From PFJX01 sp031426735 (GTDB lineage: Bacteria; Pseudomonadota; Gammaproteobacteria; Burkholderiales; Thiobacillaceae): DNA of 28,850 nucleotides. The position numbers and the translations under genes are program-made. The stretch is from assembly GCA_031426735.1 (NCBI GenBank), contig JASJPK010000001.1:1-28850 (forward strand). The letters are read 5' to 3'. Positions 6,796 to 14,846 of this stretch are shown piece after piece (position 1 is the stretch's first letter; each line of letters begins with the position of its first letter). Under the pieces are notes generated by a model. It made no database searches. It was not told the origin of the DNA and saw only the letters and a list, made by a program, of their open reading frames with translations.

Positions 6796-9531
6796 TCAGG
6801 CCAGTTTGCCGTGGCAATGTTTGAATTTCTTGCCCGACCCACACGGACAAGGATCGTTGCGGCCGACCTTGGCGAACTGGCGTTCGATCGGCTGCGCGGC
6901 GACCGCTTCTGCCGCGGCATCGGCGGCAAGCGCGGTATCGTAGTCGGCATGCTGGTATTGCACGTTGGAGAGATTCTCCTGCGGCTCCACCGCCTCGACA
7001 TCCGCTTCGCTACGTATCTGTACGGTCAGCGTAACCTGAGTGACTTCACGGGCGATGGTTTCCAGCATCCGCTCGAATAGCTCGAACGCTTCGCGCTTGT
7101 ATTCCTGCTTCGGATTCTTGGCCGCATAGCCGCGCAGATGGATGCCCTGGCGCAGATGGTCCATCGCCGCCAGATGCTCGCGCCAATGGCTGTCGAGGCT
7201 TTGCAGCAACATGGAGCGCTCGAATTGGCGCATGTTGTCGGCGCCGACCTGGGCGACTTTGGCCTCGTACGCCGCGTTGGCGCTGTCGACGATGCGCCCG
7301 CGCAAGCCCTGCTCATCCAGGCGCTCATCGACATCAAGCCATTGTTGCAGCGGGAATTCGAGCAGGAATTCGCCAGCCAGCGTGTTTTCGAGGCCGGCGA
7401 TATCCCACTGTTCGGCCATGCTGCCGGGCGGAATGTGATTGTTGACGGTCTCGTTGAGCACCTGAGCACGCATGGCGAGGATGCCTTCGGCGACATTGTC
7501 GGTTTCCAGCAGTTCGTTGCGCTGTTGATAGATGACGCGGCGCTGGTCGTTGGCCACGTCGTCGTATTCGAGCAGTTGTTTGCGGATGTCGAAGTTGCGC
7601 TGTTCGACCTTGCGCTGGGCGGACTCCAGCGAGCGGTTGACCATGGCGTGCTCGATCGCCTCGCCATCCGGCATCTTGAGCTTTTCCATAATCGTCTTCA
7701 GACGTTCGCCACCGAAGATGCGCAGCAACGGGTCGTCCAGCGACAGATAGAAACGCGACGAGCCGGGGTCGCCCTGACGGCCGGAACGGCCGCGTAACTG
7801 GTTGTCGACGCGACGAGATTCGTGCCGTTCGGTGCCGATGATGTGCAGGCCGCCGGCGGCAAGCACGGCGGCGTGCAGCGGTGTCCATGCCGACTTGATT
7901 GCAGCGATGCGCTCAGTCTTGTCGGCAGCACTGAGCGTTTCATCCTGCTGGATCGCATCGATTTCCTTGGCGATGCTGCCGCCCAGCACGATGTCGGTAC
8001 CGCGGCCGGCCATGTTGGTGGCGATGGTGACGCCACCGGGCAAGCCGGCCTGGGCGATCACCTGGGCTTCATGTGCGTGCTGCTTGGCGTTGAGTACCTG
8101 ATGCGGCAGCTTTTCCCGGGTCAGCACGCCGGACAGGAATTCGTTGACCTCGATCGAGGTGGTGCCGACCAGCACCGGCTGGCCGCGTTGGTGGCAGTCG
8201 CGGATGTCCTCGACCACGGCTTTCCACTTCTCGTCGGCGGTGCGGTAGACGCGGTCGGAGTTGTCGATCCGGATCATCGGCTGGTTGGTCGGGATGATCA
8301 CCGTCTCCAAGCCGTAGATCTGCTGGAATTCGTAGGCTTCGGTATCCGCCGTGCCGGTCATGCCGGACAGCTTCTTGTACATGCGGAAATAGTTCTGGAA
8401 GGTGATCGAGGCGAGGGTCTGGTTCTCGCGCTGGATGTTGACGCCTTCCTTCGCTTCCACCGCCTGGTGCAGACCGTCCGACCAGCGCCGGCCCTGCATC
8501 AAGCGGCCGGTGAACTCGTCGACGATGATGACTTCGCCGTTCTGCACGACGTAATGCTGGTCCTTGTGATACAGCACGTGGGCGCGCAACGCGGCGTAGA
8601 CGTGGTGCATCAGCGAAATGTTGGCGGCGTCGTACAGGCTGGTGCCGGGGGCGAGCACGCCGATTTCGGTGAGGATGGCCTCGACCTTTTCATGACCTGC
8701 TTCCGACAGCAGCACCTGATGCGCTTTTTCGTCCACCGAGTAGTCGCCCGGCGGCGGCGGTTCGTCGATCTTCGGCTCGTGCTCCATGCGCGTCAGGCGC
8801 GGCGGCACCAGGTTGATCTGCTGGTACATGGCGACGTTGTCGTCGGCCTGGCCGGAGATGATCAGCGGCGTACGCGCTTCGTCGATCAGGATTGAATCGA
8901 CCTCGTCAATGATGGCGTAGTTGAGCTTGCGCTGTACCCGCTGCGACGGGTGGAACACCATGTTGTCGCGCAGGTAGTCGAAGCCGAATTCGTTGTTGGT
9001 GCCGTAGGTGATGTCGGCGGCGTAGGCGACCTGCTTCTCATCGTGCGACATCTGCGACAGATTGCAGCCGACGCTGATGCCCATGAAGTTGTAGATGCGC
9101 CCCATCCAGTCGGCATCGCGGCTGGCCAGGTAATCGTTGACGGTAATGACGTGCACGCCGTTGCCGGCAAGCGCATTCAGATAGGCCGGCAGGGTCGACA
9201 TCAGCGTCTTGCCCTCGCCGGTGCGCATCTCGGAAATCTTGCCTTGATGCAGCGCCATGCCGCCGATCATCTGTACGTCGTAATGGCGCATGCCATGCAC
9301 CCGCACGGCGGCTTCGCGCACGGTGGCGAACGCTTCCGGCAGCAGCGCATCGAGGCTTTCGCCTTTTTCGACGCGTGCCTTGAATTCATCGGTCTTGGCG
9401 CGCAATTGCGCGTCGGTGAGTTGTTGATAAGCCGGTTCGAGTGCGTTGATCCGGACAACATCGTTGCGATACTGCTTCAGAAGACGATCGTTGCGGCTGC
9501 CGAAGACTTTTTTGAGTAGGTTGGAAATCAT
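6796..9531 (-). CDS. secA: Preprotein translocase ATPase SecA
   Basis: The protein is 911 aa when started at MISNLLKKVFG (start codon 9531-9529), which matches the usual SecA N-terminus. A second ATG 15 bases upstream would add five residues, and neither site has a strong RBS. SecA drives unfolded preproteins through SecYEG using ATP. Visible features are the Walker A MRTGEGKT at 102-109, DEVD at 209-212, the second ATPase domain with GRGTDI and RGRSGRQGDPGSSRF, and a C-terminal zinc/SecB-binding tail with C895, C897, C906 and H907. Domain order and length are complete. It heads a minus-strand unit with two small genes and diverges from dciA. Confidence 0.98.
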   Translation of the reverse strand: MISNLLKKVFGSRNDRLLKQYRNDVVRINALEPAYQQLTDAQLRAKTDEFKARVEKGESLDALLPEAFATVREAAVRVHGMRHYDVQMIGGMALHQGKISEMRTGEGKTLMSTLPAYLNALAGNGVHVITVNDYLASRDADWMGRIYNFMGISVGCNLSQMSHDEKQVAYAADITYGTNNEFGFDYLRDNMVFHPSQRVQRKLNYAIIDEVDSILIDEARTPLIISGQADDNVAMYQQINLVPPRLTRMEHEPKIDEPPPPGDYSVDEKAHQVLLSEAGHEKVEAILTEIGVLAPGTSLYDAANISLMHHVYAALRAHVLYHKDQHYVVQNGEVIIVDEFTGRLMQGRRWSDGLHQAVEAKEGVNIQRENQTLASITFQNYFRMYKKLSGMTGTADTEAYEFQQIYGLETVIIPTNQPMIRIDNSDRVYRTADEKWKAVVEDIRDCHQRGQPVLVGTTSIEVNEFLSGVLTREKLPHQVLNAKQHAHEAQVIAQAGLPGGVTIATNMAGRGTDIVLGGSIAKEIDAIQQDETLSAADKTERIAAIKSAWTPLHAAVLAAGGLHIIGTERHESRRVDNQLRGRSGRQGDPGSSRFYLSLDDPLLRIFGGERLKTIMEKLKMPDGEAIEHAMVNRSLESAQRKVEQRNFDIRKQLLEYDDVANDQRRVIYQQRNELLETDNVAEGILAMRAQVLNETVNNHIPPGSMAEQWDIAGLENTLAGEFLLEFPLQQWLDVDERLDEQGLRGRIVDSANAAYEAKVAQVGADNMRQFERSMLLQSLDSHWREHLAAMDHLRQGIHLRGYAAKNPKQEYKREAFELFERMLETIAREVTQVTLTVQIRSEADVEAVEPQENLSNVQYQHADYDTALAADAAAEAVAAQPIERQFAKVGRNDPCPCGSGKKFKHCHGKLA

Positions 9532-9625
9532 GAGAAATGAAGGCATTAGACGGAATTCGGGAATGTCTCGAATGCTACCATGCCACTGTTACCGCCTTTC
9601 TTAAGCCCGCTTAAGCCCTTCCTCC
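9532..9625. promoter_or_regulatory. Divergent secA/dciA intergenic region with tandem decamer
   Basis: These 94 bases separate two divergent genes, so promoters for both should lie here. The clearest structure is a tandem repeat next to dciA: CTTAAGCCC at 9600-9608 and again at 9610-9618, one helical turn apart, each containing the palindrome CTTAAG. No Shine-Dalgarno is visible before either gene. I could not identify convincing -35/-10 pairs. Confidence 0.4.
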
Positions 9626-10063
9626 ATGCGTCCATTTTCACTCGTGCGCGTTCGCGGTCTATTGCAGGCGGAGCGCCAGTTCGCGGTGGCGTTGCCGGAG
9701 GCGGAGCGGTTGTTCGGCCTCAATCGTCGCTTTGCCGACGTGGTGCCGCCGGCGGTTGCGCGTGCCTGTCGGATTGCCGCGCTGCAGGGCGAAGTCGCCA
9801 TCATCTTTTGCGCCAACGGCGCCGCCGCCAGTCGGGTACGCGCGCAGGCCAAGGGCGTCGCCGGCGTGCTGAGTCGTCCGGATGCCCCGGTAACCAGTCT
9901 CAAGGTCAAGATTCGGGCCGACTGGAGCGTGCCGGCGCCCGTGGAGAAACACGATATTCCGGCTGCCGGGCTGGCCGCATTCGAGACGCTGGAAACCAGC
10001 CTGCCCGATGGCAATCTGAAAACGGCGCTGGAACGCCTGCTCAGCCGGCGGCGGGGGCGTTGA
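9626..10063 (+). CDS. dciA: DUF721 / DciA-like protein
   Basis: The protein is 145 aa, from ATG 9626. The first ~95 residues fit the DUF721 fold, with an N-terminal helix (LVRVRGLLQAERQFAVAL), then helix-strand elements ending in LKVKIRADW. The C-terminal tail is basic. DUF721 proteins include DciA, which helps load the replicative helicase DnaB in bacteria lacking DnaC. A location divergent from secA is common for this gene in proteobacteria and supports the call. Sequence conservation in the family is low, so the assignment rests on fold pattern, size and position. There is no clear RBS. Confidence 0.7.
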   Translation: MRPFSLVRVRGLLQAERQFAVALPEAERLFGLNRRFADVVPPAVARACRIAALQGEVAIIFCANGAAASRVRAQAKGVAGVLSRPDAPVTSLKVKIRADWSVPAPVEKHDIPAAGLAAFETLETSLPDGNLKTALERLLSRRRGR

Positions 10064-10073
10064 GCCGGGTGTG

Positions 10074-10108
10074 TAAACTGCCCGGGATTGCCCGGTTACA
10101 ATTTCGCC
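10074..10108 (+). promoter_or_regulatory. aroK: Possible promoter abutting aroK (leaderless start)
   Basis: TACAAT at 10097-10102 is a good -10 hexamer, and the aroK ATG at 10109 lies where transcription would begin. There is no Shine-Dalgarno. The -35 region (about 10073-10079) is poor. Together this suggests a leaderless transcript, as an inference. Confidence 0.35.
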
Positions 10109-10669
10109 ATGATCCCAAGTTGCAACATATTTCTGGTCGGCCTGATGGGTTCGGGCAAGACCACCATCGGCAAGATACTGGCACGCCAGCGCGGGCTGAA
10201 TTTTTTCGATTCCGACCATGAAATCGTCGCTCGCTGCGGCGTTTCCATTCCGACCATTTTCGAGATCGAAGGCGAAACCGGATTTCGCCGCCGCGAGTCC
10301 TGCGTCATCGACGAGTTGAGTCGGCAGCACGGCATCGTTCTGGCCACCGGCGGCGGTGCGATCCTGGCGCCGGAGAACCGCGCCAACCTCAAGGCGCGCG
10401 GCACCGTGGTGTATCTGCGCTGTCAGCCGCAGGAGTTGTTCATGCGCACGCGGCACGACAAGAACCGGCCGCTGCTGCAAACCGACAATCCGCTGCAGAA
10501 ATTGAAGGAACTCTACGTCGCACGTCACGCGCTCTATATGGAAACGGCCGATATCGTGCTCGACTCCAGTCGCCAGAGTTCGCATGCCCTGGTGCGCAGG
10601 CTGGAGAACAGTCTTTCCCTGTCGGCCATCGGGACCAGCAAACCATGTCTCGTCCAGTTGCCTTCCTGA
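10109..10669 (+). CDS. aroK: Shikimate kinase
   Basis: The protein is 186 aa from ATG 10109; an in-frame TTG at 10088 is rejected as a start. It phosphorylates shikimate at the 3-OH with ATP in the chorismate pathway. The Walker A GLMGSGKTTIG spans about residues 11-21. The shikimate-binding FDSDHEI follows at about 33-39, and FRRRE and TGGGA (the glycine-rich substrate loop) further on. The lid arginine lies in KNRPLL. Most betaproteobacteria have aroB immediately downstream, but here a secreted beta-helix gene follows and overlaps the last 25 bases. The ~20-residue C-terminal tail after the last helix lies largely over that overlap and looks unconserved. Confidence 0.93.
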   Translation: MIPSCNIFLVGLMGSGKTTIGKILARQRGLNFFDSDHEIVARCGVSIPTIFEIEGETGFRRRESCVIDELSRQHGIVLATGGGAILAPENRANLKARGTVVYLRCQPQELFMRTRHDKNRPLLQTDNPLQKLKELYVARHALYMETADIVLDSSRQSSHALVRRLENSLSLSAIGTSKPCLVQLPS

Positions 10670-11970
10670 TCGGGCTTGCGTTGATCGGGTGGAGCTTTGT
10701 GGCCGGGTCGGCGCAGGCTGCCGACTACCAGGCCGGTCCACAGGATTACCGCGCATTCCTGCCGCGGCTTGTCGCCGGCGATCGCCTGCTCTTGCGCGCG
10801 GGCAACTATGAGCACGGACTGCCGTTGCAAGGCCTGGCCGGCGAACCGGGCAAAGCGATCGAGATCGCCGGCCCGGCGACCGAACCGCGCGCCCGCTTCC
10901 TTGCCCGCCGCGGCGCCAACACGATCAGCTTGACGGACGTGCGCCACCTCCAGCTGCGCAATCTGGAACTGGATGGCGCCAATCTGCCGGTGGATGCAGT
11001 CAAGGCGGAAGGGCATGCCACTTATGCGCATTTCGTGACGCTGGAGAATCTCTACATCCACGATCATGCCGCCTCGCAGCAAAACGTCGGGATATCGACC
11101 AAGTGTCCGGCGTTCGGCTGGGTCATCCGAGGCAACCGCATCGAGCGGGTCGGCACCGGCATGTATCTGGGCAATTCGGATGGTTCGGCGCCGTTCGTGG
11201 CCGGGTTGATTGAAAACAATCGAATCCTGGATAGCCTGGGCTACAACCTGCAGATCAAACATCAAACCCTGCGACCGGCCACTTTGCCGGAAGCCGGCGT
11301 GCGGCATGACACGCAGATTCGTCGCAATCTGTTCGGCAAGGCAAAGGGAGCGGGCGGCGACATGGCGCGACCCAACGTACTGATTGGCCATATGCCGCCA
11401 ACCGGCGCGGGGGCAGACGACCGCACGCTGATCTATCGCAATGTTTTCTGGCAAAACCCGAGCGAGGCCTTGTTTCAGGGCGAAGGCAATCTTGCCCTGT
11501 ACAACAACCTGTTCATCAATCGTTACGGGTCGGCTTTGCGCGTCCAGCCCCACAACGACATCCCCAGAGCGGTCGATATCCTGCAGAACACGGTATTGGC
11601 CCGCGATGAGGGTATTGCCATCCGCGTGCGGCCCGGCCAGAACCCCTATCGGCAACGGGTGCGCCACAACCTGGTTTTTGCCGGCCAGCCGCTGCGAGGC
11701 GGTGAGCAGTCGCATAACCTGAGCGGCCGCCTGGCCGAGGCTGCGCAATACTTGCGCCAACCCGATGCGGCCGATTTCGCCATGGATCTGACGCCACGGC
11801 GAGCGCTAAGCATCGCCGCGCCAATGGCCACCGATCTCCCGCTCTACCCGGAAATCGAACGGGATTTCGCCGGCGACCCGCTCGGCAAGGCCCGCCTGGG
11901 TGCCTACCATCCGGAGCGTGCGCAAACCGCCAGCCTGGCGAGCGAGGTGGCCGGCATTGGATCGCGCTAA
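10645..11970 (+). CDS. Secreted right-handed beta-helix protein
   Basis: The protein is 441 aa. It starts at ATG 10645, inside the aroK 3' end. The N-terminus is a typical Sec signal peptide, with a hydrophobic core FLIGLALIGWSFVAG and likely cleavage after AQA near residue 25. The mature part has repeated short strands with Asn/Gly turns (LRNLELDGAN, LENLYIHDH, IRGNRIERVG, IENNRILDS, IYRNVFW, LYNNLFINRYG, ILQNTVLARD), the pattern of parallel beta-helices found in polysaccharide lyases, epimerases and surface adhesins. No catalytic set can be assigned with confidence. With glycan ligase and VanZ genes directly downstream, it may be a periplasmic glycan-modifying enzyme, but this is inference. 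The end at 11970 lies 28 bases before the next ATG. Confidence 0.8.
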   Translation: MSRPVAFLIGLALIGWSFVAGSAQAADYQAGPQDYRAFLPRLVAGDRLLLRAGNYEHGLPLQGLAGEPGKAIEIAGPATEPRARFLARRGANTISLTDVRHLQLRNLELDGANLPVDAVKAEGHATYAHFVTLENLYIHDHAASQQNVGISTKCPAFGWVIRGNRIERVGTGMYLGNSDGSAPFVAGLIENNRILDSLGYNLQIKHQTLRPATLPEAGVRHDTQIRRNLFGKAKGAGGDMARPNVLIGHMPPTGAGADDRTLIYRNVFWQNPSEALFQGEGNLALYNNLFINRYGSALRVQPHNDIPRAVDILQNTVLARDEGIAIRVRPGQNPYRQRVRHNLVFAGQPLRGGEQSHNLSGRLAEAAQYLRQPDAADFAMDLTPRRALSIAAPMATDLPLYPEIERDFAGDPLGKARLGAYHPERAQTASLASEVAGIGSR

Positions 11971-11998
11971 TTCTTCGCGGCGGCGCCGGTCGCCAGGC

Positions 11999-13378
11999 AT
12001 GGGCGAGTTGCGTCGCTTGTTGTTATGGCTGGCGCTGACCTATCTCGTATTCGTCATCTATGGCAGCCTGGTGCCGCTGGAATACCACGCCATGCCGCTG
12101 GATGACGCAGTCGCGGCTTTTCGCAACCTGCCGTTTCTGAACCTGGGCATCGGCTCGCGCGCCGACTGGGTGGCCAACCTGCTGCTGTTCATTCCGCTCG
12201 CTTTTTTCTGGACGGCCTGGTTGGCGCTAGGGCGCGGCACCTTGTTCGGGGTGTTGACCAGCAGTGTCGTGGCTGCCGCGTGTCTGGCTTTATCGCTGGG
12301 CATCGAATTCACCCAATTGTTCTTCCCGCAACGCACCGTCTCGCAGAACGACATCCTGGCGGAGGCACTGGGTGGCCTGCTCGGTATCGTTGCCTGGTGG
12401 TCGCTTGGACACCGGGTTCTGGCCTGGTATGAGAGTTGGCATCGTGCGCGTGCGCCGGCCGATCTGGCCGAACGTCTGGCCTGGGCATATCTGGTTGCCA
12501 TTTATGCCTACAGCCTGCTGCCGCTCGATCTGACCTTGAGTGCGGTCGAGCTGTTCCATAAATGGCGTGCCGGCCATCTGCATCTGATTCCCTTTGCCGC
12601 GCTGCCCACCGAACCGGTCGCGGCAATTTACGAACTGGCTTCCGACAGCGCGTTGTGGGCCGTGCTGGCGGTGCTGTGGGGGCTCAAGGGTGGCCGCAGC
12701 CGCTTCAGCCCCTGGCGCATGACCATGTTCAGCGCACTACTGCTCGAACTGCTGCAGTTGTTCGTCTATTCCCGCGTCAGCGATGTCACCGATCTGATCA
12801 CCGCCGCATTCGGCGGCGTACTGGGGGCGTGGATCGCGCTCACGCTGGGGGCGAATGCGGAGACTACGCGGCGCCAAGCCGTTCCAGCCTGGCTTGCGCT
12901 GGTGTTGGCTTGCGGCTGGATGGGGGTGCTGATGGGGGTGTTCTGGTATCCGTTCAACTTCGATACCAGTGGGCCACCTCTGCACGAGCGGCTGGGCTTT
13001 CTGGCCAGAGTTCCTTTTGTGACCTATTACTTTGGCAGCGAATTCCGCGCCGCCACCGAGGTTCTCCACAAGGTGCTGTTCTTCGCCCCTCTGGGCGGTT
13101 TGCTTGCCTGGTGGGTGAGTGGGTTGTCGTGGCGTTGGCGCGAGTGGGCCGGCTTTGCCGCCATCTTGACCCTAGTCGCAGTCGCCTTGAGCATCGAACT
13201 GGTCCAGGTGCTGTTGCCTGGCAAGGTGCCGGACAGTACCGATGCCTTCCTGGAAATTTTGGGTGGGTGCGCTGGTTATGCGCTGGTCAGACTGCTGCTG
13301 CTACGCTTGAAAACGGCTCCGATTCGGCCGGCGACGGCGGGGCGTTCGGCTCGCCGCGGAGGAACCTCGCATGTCTGA
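11999..13378 (+). CDS. VanZ-family membrane protein with three tandem VanZ-like units
   Basis: The protein is 459 aa from ATG 11999. A TTG at 11957 preceded by GAGGTGG is an alternative start that would add 14 residues and overlap the beta-helix gene. It is a polytopic membrane protein. Three units of about 150 residues each end in the same pattern: a helix with Glu and Gln (IEFTQLF, LELLQLF, IELVQVL; Glu near residues 103, 250 and 400), a short loop with Asp (QNDIL, VTDLI, STDAF), then a Gly-rich helix (ALGGLLG, AFGGVLG, ILGGCAG). A single VanZ protein has one such unit. VanZ gives teicoplanin resistance in enterococci; in exopolysaccharide loci its role is unknown. The 3' end overlaps the next gene by 8 bases, implying translational coupling. 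Confidence 0.85.
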   Translation: MGELRRLLLWLALTYLVFVIYGSLVPLEYHAMPLDDAVAAFRNLPFLNLGIGSRADWVANLLLFIPLAFFWTAWLALGRGTLFGVLTSSVVAAACLALSLGIEFTQLFFPQRTVSQNDILAEALGGLLGIVAWWSLGHRVLAWYESWHRARAPADLAERLAWAYLVAIYAYSLLPLDLTLSAVELFHKWRAGHLHLIPFAALPTEPVAAIYELASDSALWAVLAVLWGLKGGRSRFSPWRMTMFSALLLELLQLFVYSRVSDVTDLITAAFGGVLGAWIALTLGANAETTRRQAVPAWLALVLACGWMGVLMGVFWYPFNFDTSGPPLHERLGFLARVPFVTYYFGSEFRAATEVLHKVLFFAPLGGLLAWWVSGLSWRWREWAGFAAILTLVAVALSIELVQVLLPGKVPDSTDAFLEILGGCAGYALVRLLLLRLKTAPIRPATAGRSARRGGTSHV

Positions 13379-14666
13379 TCTGCCTATCCTGCTGATTCTG
13401 TTGGTACTTGCTTGGGCCGCCTGGTTACGGCCCTGGTTAGGTGTGTTGGGCTTGACGCTGCTGGATACGTTGCATCCCTATGGCTACGCCACGGGCCCGC
13501 TGCAGGGCGCGCCGGTCTATCAAGCCATGTTTGTCGTGGTGCTGTTCAGTACCGGCATGCATTTTGTGCGCGAGCGGCCTCAGATCGATTGGCGTGGACT
13601 GTTACGTGAATGGCGTATCTGGGCATTCCTGTTGCTCTGGCTGGATTTTTTGCTCACCACCTGGTTTTCCAAAGATCCCTGGGCGGCCTGGCCTCAATTT
13701 GTTGTGGTCAGCAAAGCGCTTGCCCCCGTATTGCTAACGCTCTTGCTGATCGACACACGCGAGAAACTCAACGCGTTGATGCTGACCCTCGCGGTATCCA
13801 TCGCTGCCGCCACGCTCAAAGGTGGCTACTGGGCCGTGATGACGGGTTTCAATGAACGTGTCTATGGCCCGCCGGGCAGTCCCTTCGAGGGGAACAACGA
13901 ATTTTCGGTCGCTGTTCTGATGACGCTGCCATTGCTCATGCTGTTCCGTTTTCAGACGCTGGACCGGCGCGTCAAGCTGGCCTTTTCGATATTGATCGCG
14001 TTGAGTTTTGTTGCGGTGCTGTCCTCATGGTCGCGTGGCGCATTGCTCGGTTTGGGCGTCGTGACTGCGCTGCTGGTTTGGCACAGCCGCCGGAAATGGT
14101 TGGCCATCCCGATATTGGTCGTTGGCGTCGCCATCGTATTTGCTGCGCTGCCAGAGAGTTGGTTTGGACGCATGGAAACATTGGGCCAGTACCAGCAGGA
14201 TGGCTCCGCTCAGGGACGTCTGGCGGCTTGGCGTGCTGGCCTGCAATATGCCCAGCAGGAGCCACTGCTGGGGGCGGGCTTCGAAGGCTGGCGGTTTATC
14301 AATACCGATCTGGACACTTTGCGTGGCCTCGATTGGCACAGCATCTATGTGCAAGTGCTTACCGAAAATGGGGTGCCCGGTTTCTTGTTATGGGGCGCGC
14401 TGTTGTTCGGCAGCATGGTTCATCTGACGCTATTGGGCGCTCGGGCGCGGCGGAGCGGCGATCGAAACGGCGAACTAAGCGCGGCGATGCTGCGTGCCGG
14501 ACTTGCCGGCTACGCCGTGAGCGGCGCTTTTCTCGGCATCGGCTACTGGGGGTTGCTTTACCAGATGATCGCCATAGCCCTGCTGCTGGAACGGTTCAGT
14601 TCAAACGACGCCACCGAGCCTCCATTGCAGGTACCCTTGCCAACCTTGTATCCGCCATCGCGATGA
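13371..14666 (+). CDS. O-antigen ligase family protein, exosortase-A-associated type
   Basis: The protein is 431 aa and starts eight bases inside the VanZ gene. About ten or eleven hydrophobic segments are visible. The N-terminal stretch (LRPWLGVLGLTLLDTLHPYG), the loop VYGPPGSPFEGNNEFSVAVL and SSWSRGALLGL resemble the putative O-glycosylation ligase associated with exosortase A systems. The periplasmic Wzy-C loop holds GSAQGRLAAWRAGLQ, GAGFEGW and DWHSIYVQVLTENGVPG, including the conserved His before the last helices. Such proteins transfer or polymerise lipid-linked glycans at the outer face of the inner membrane. Two PEP-CTERM genes directly downstream support an exosortase link, though no exosortase gene is present in the window. 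Confidence 0.85.
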   Translation: MSDLPILLILLVLAWAAWLRPWLGVLGLTLLDTLHPYGYATGPLQGAPVYQAMFVVVLFSTGMHFVRERPQIDWRGLLREWRIWAFLLLWLDFLLTTWFSKDPWAAWPQFVVVSKALAPVLLTLLLIDTREKLNALMLTLAVSIAAATLKGGYWAVMTGFNERVYGPPGSPFEGNNEFSVAVLMTLPLLMLFRFQTLDRRVKLAFSILIALSFVAVLSSWSRGALLGLGVVTALLVWHSRRKWLAIPILVVGVAIVFAALPESWFGRMETLGQYQQDGSAQGRLAAWRAGLQYAQQEPLLGAGFEGWRFINTDLDTLRGLDWHSIYVQVLTENGVPGFLLWGALLFGSMVHLTLLGARARRSGDRNGELSAAMLRAGLAGYAVSGAFLGIGYWGLLYQMIAIALLLERFSSNDATEPPLQVPLPTLYPPSR

Positions 14667-14709
14667 AAACTGGAACAGTCTTGATCGAATGTCGGCGTTT
14701 TTTACATTT

Positions 14710-14723
14710 GTCACTGGGTTGAC
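14710..14723. promoter_or_regulatory. GTCA/TGAC dyad, possible activator site
   Basis: GTCA (14710-14713) and TGAC (14720-14723) form an inverted pair with a 6-nt spacer. GACCGG is repeated at 14721-14726 and 14731-14736, one helical turn apart. The dyad centre lies about 100 bases upstream of the predicted sigma-54 start site, a normal distance for an enhancer-binding protein. The half-sites are short, so this is tentative. Confidence 0.3.
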
Positions 14724-14792
14724 CGGAATCGACCGGCAAATTATTTGTCTAGTTTGTTGATATATATGGCTATTCCATGTCTTTCCAAGATG

Positions 14793-14808
14793 GGGCATGA
14801 ATCTTGCT
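14793..14808 (+). promoter_or_regulatory. Candidate sigma-54 (RpoN) promoter for the PEP-CTERM pair
   Basis: GGGCATGAATCTTGCT matches the -24/-12 consensus TGGCACG-N4-TTGCW at 10 of 12 defined positions, with the required 12-base step between the GG (14794) and the GC (14806). The predicted start near 14819 leaves a leader of about 28 nt before ATG 14847. PEP-CTERM genes in several floc-forming betaproteobacteria are known to depend on RpoN and the PrsK/PrsR system, which makes this placement meaningful. Confidence 0.6.
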
Positions 14809-14846
14809 GTGATAAGGCTATGCAACTTCCAATGGCGCACCCGAAC

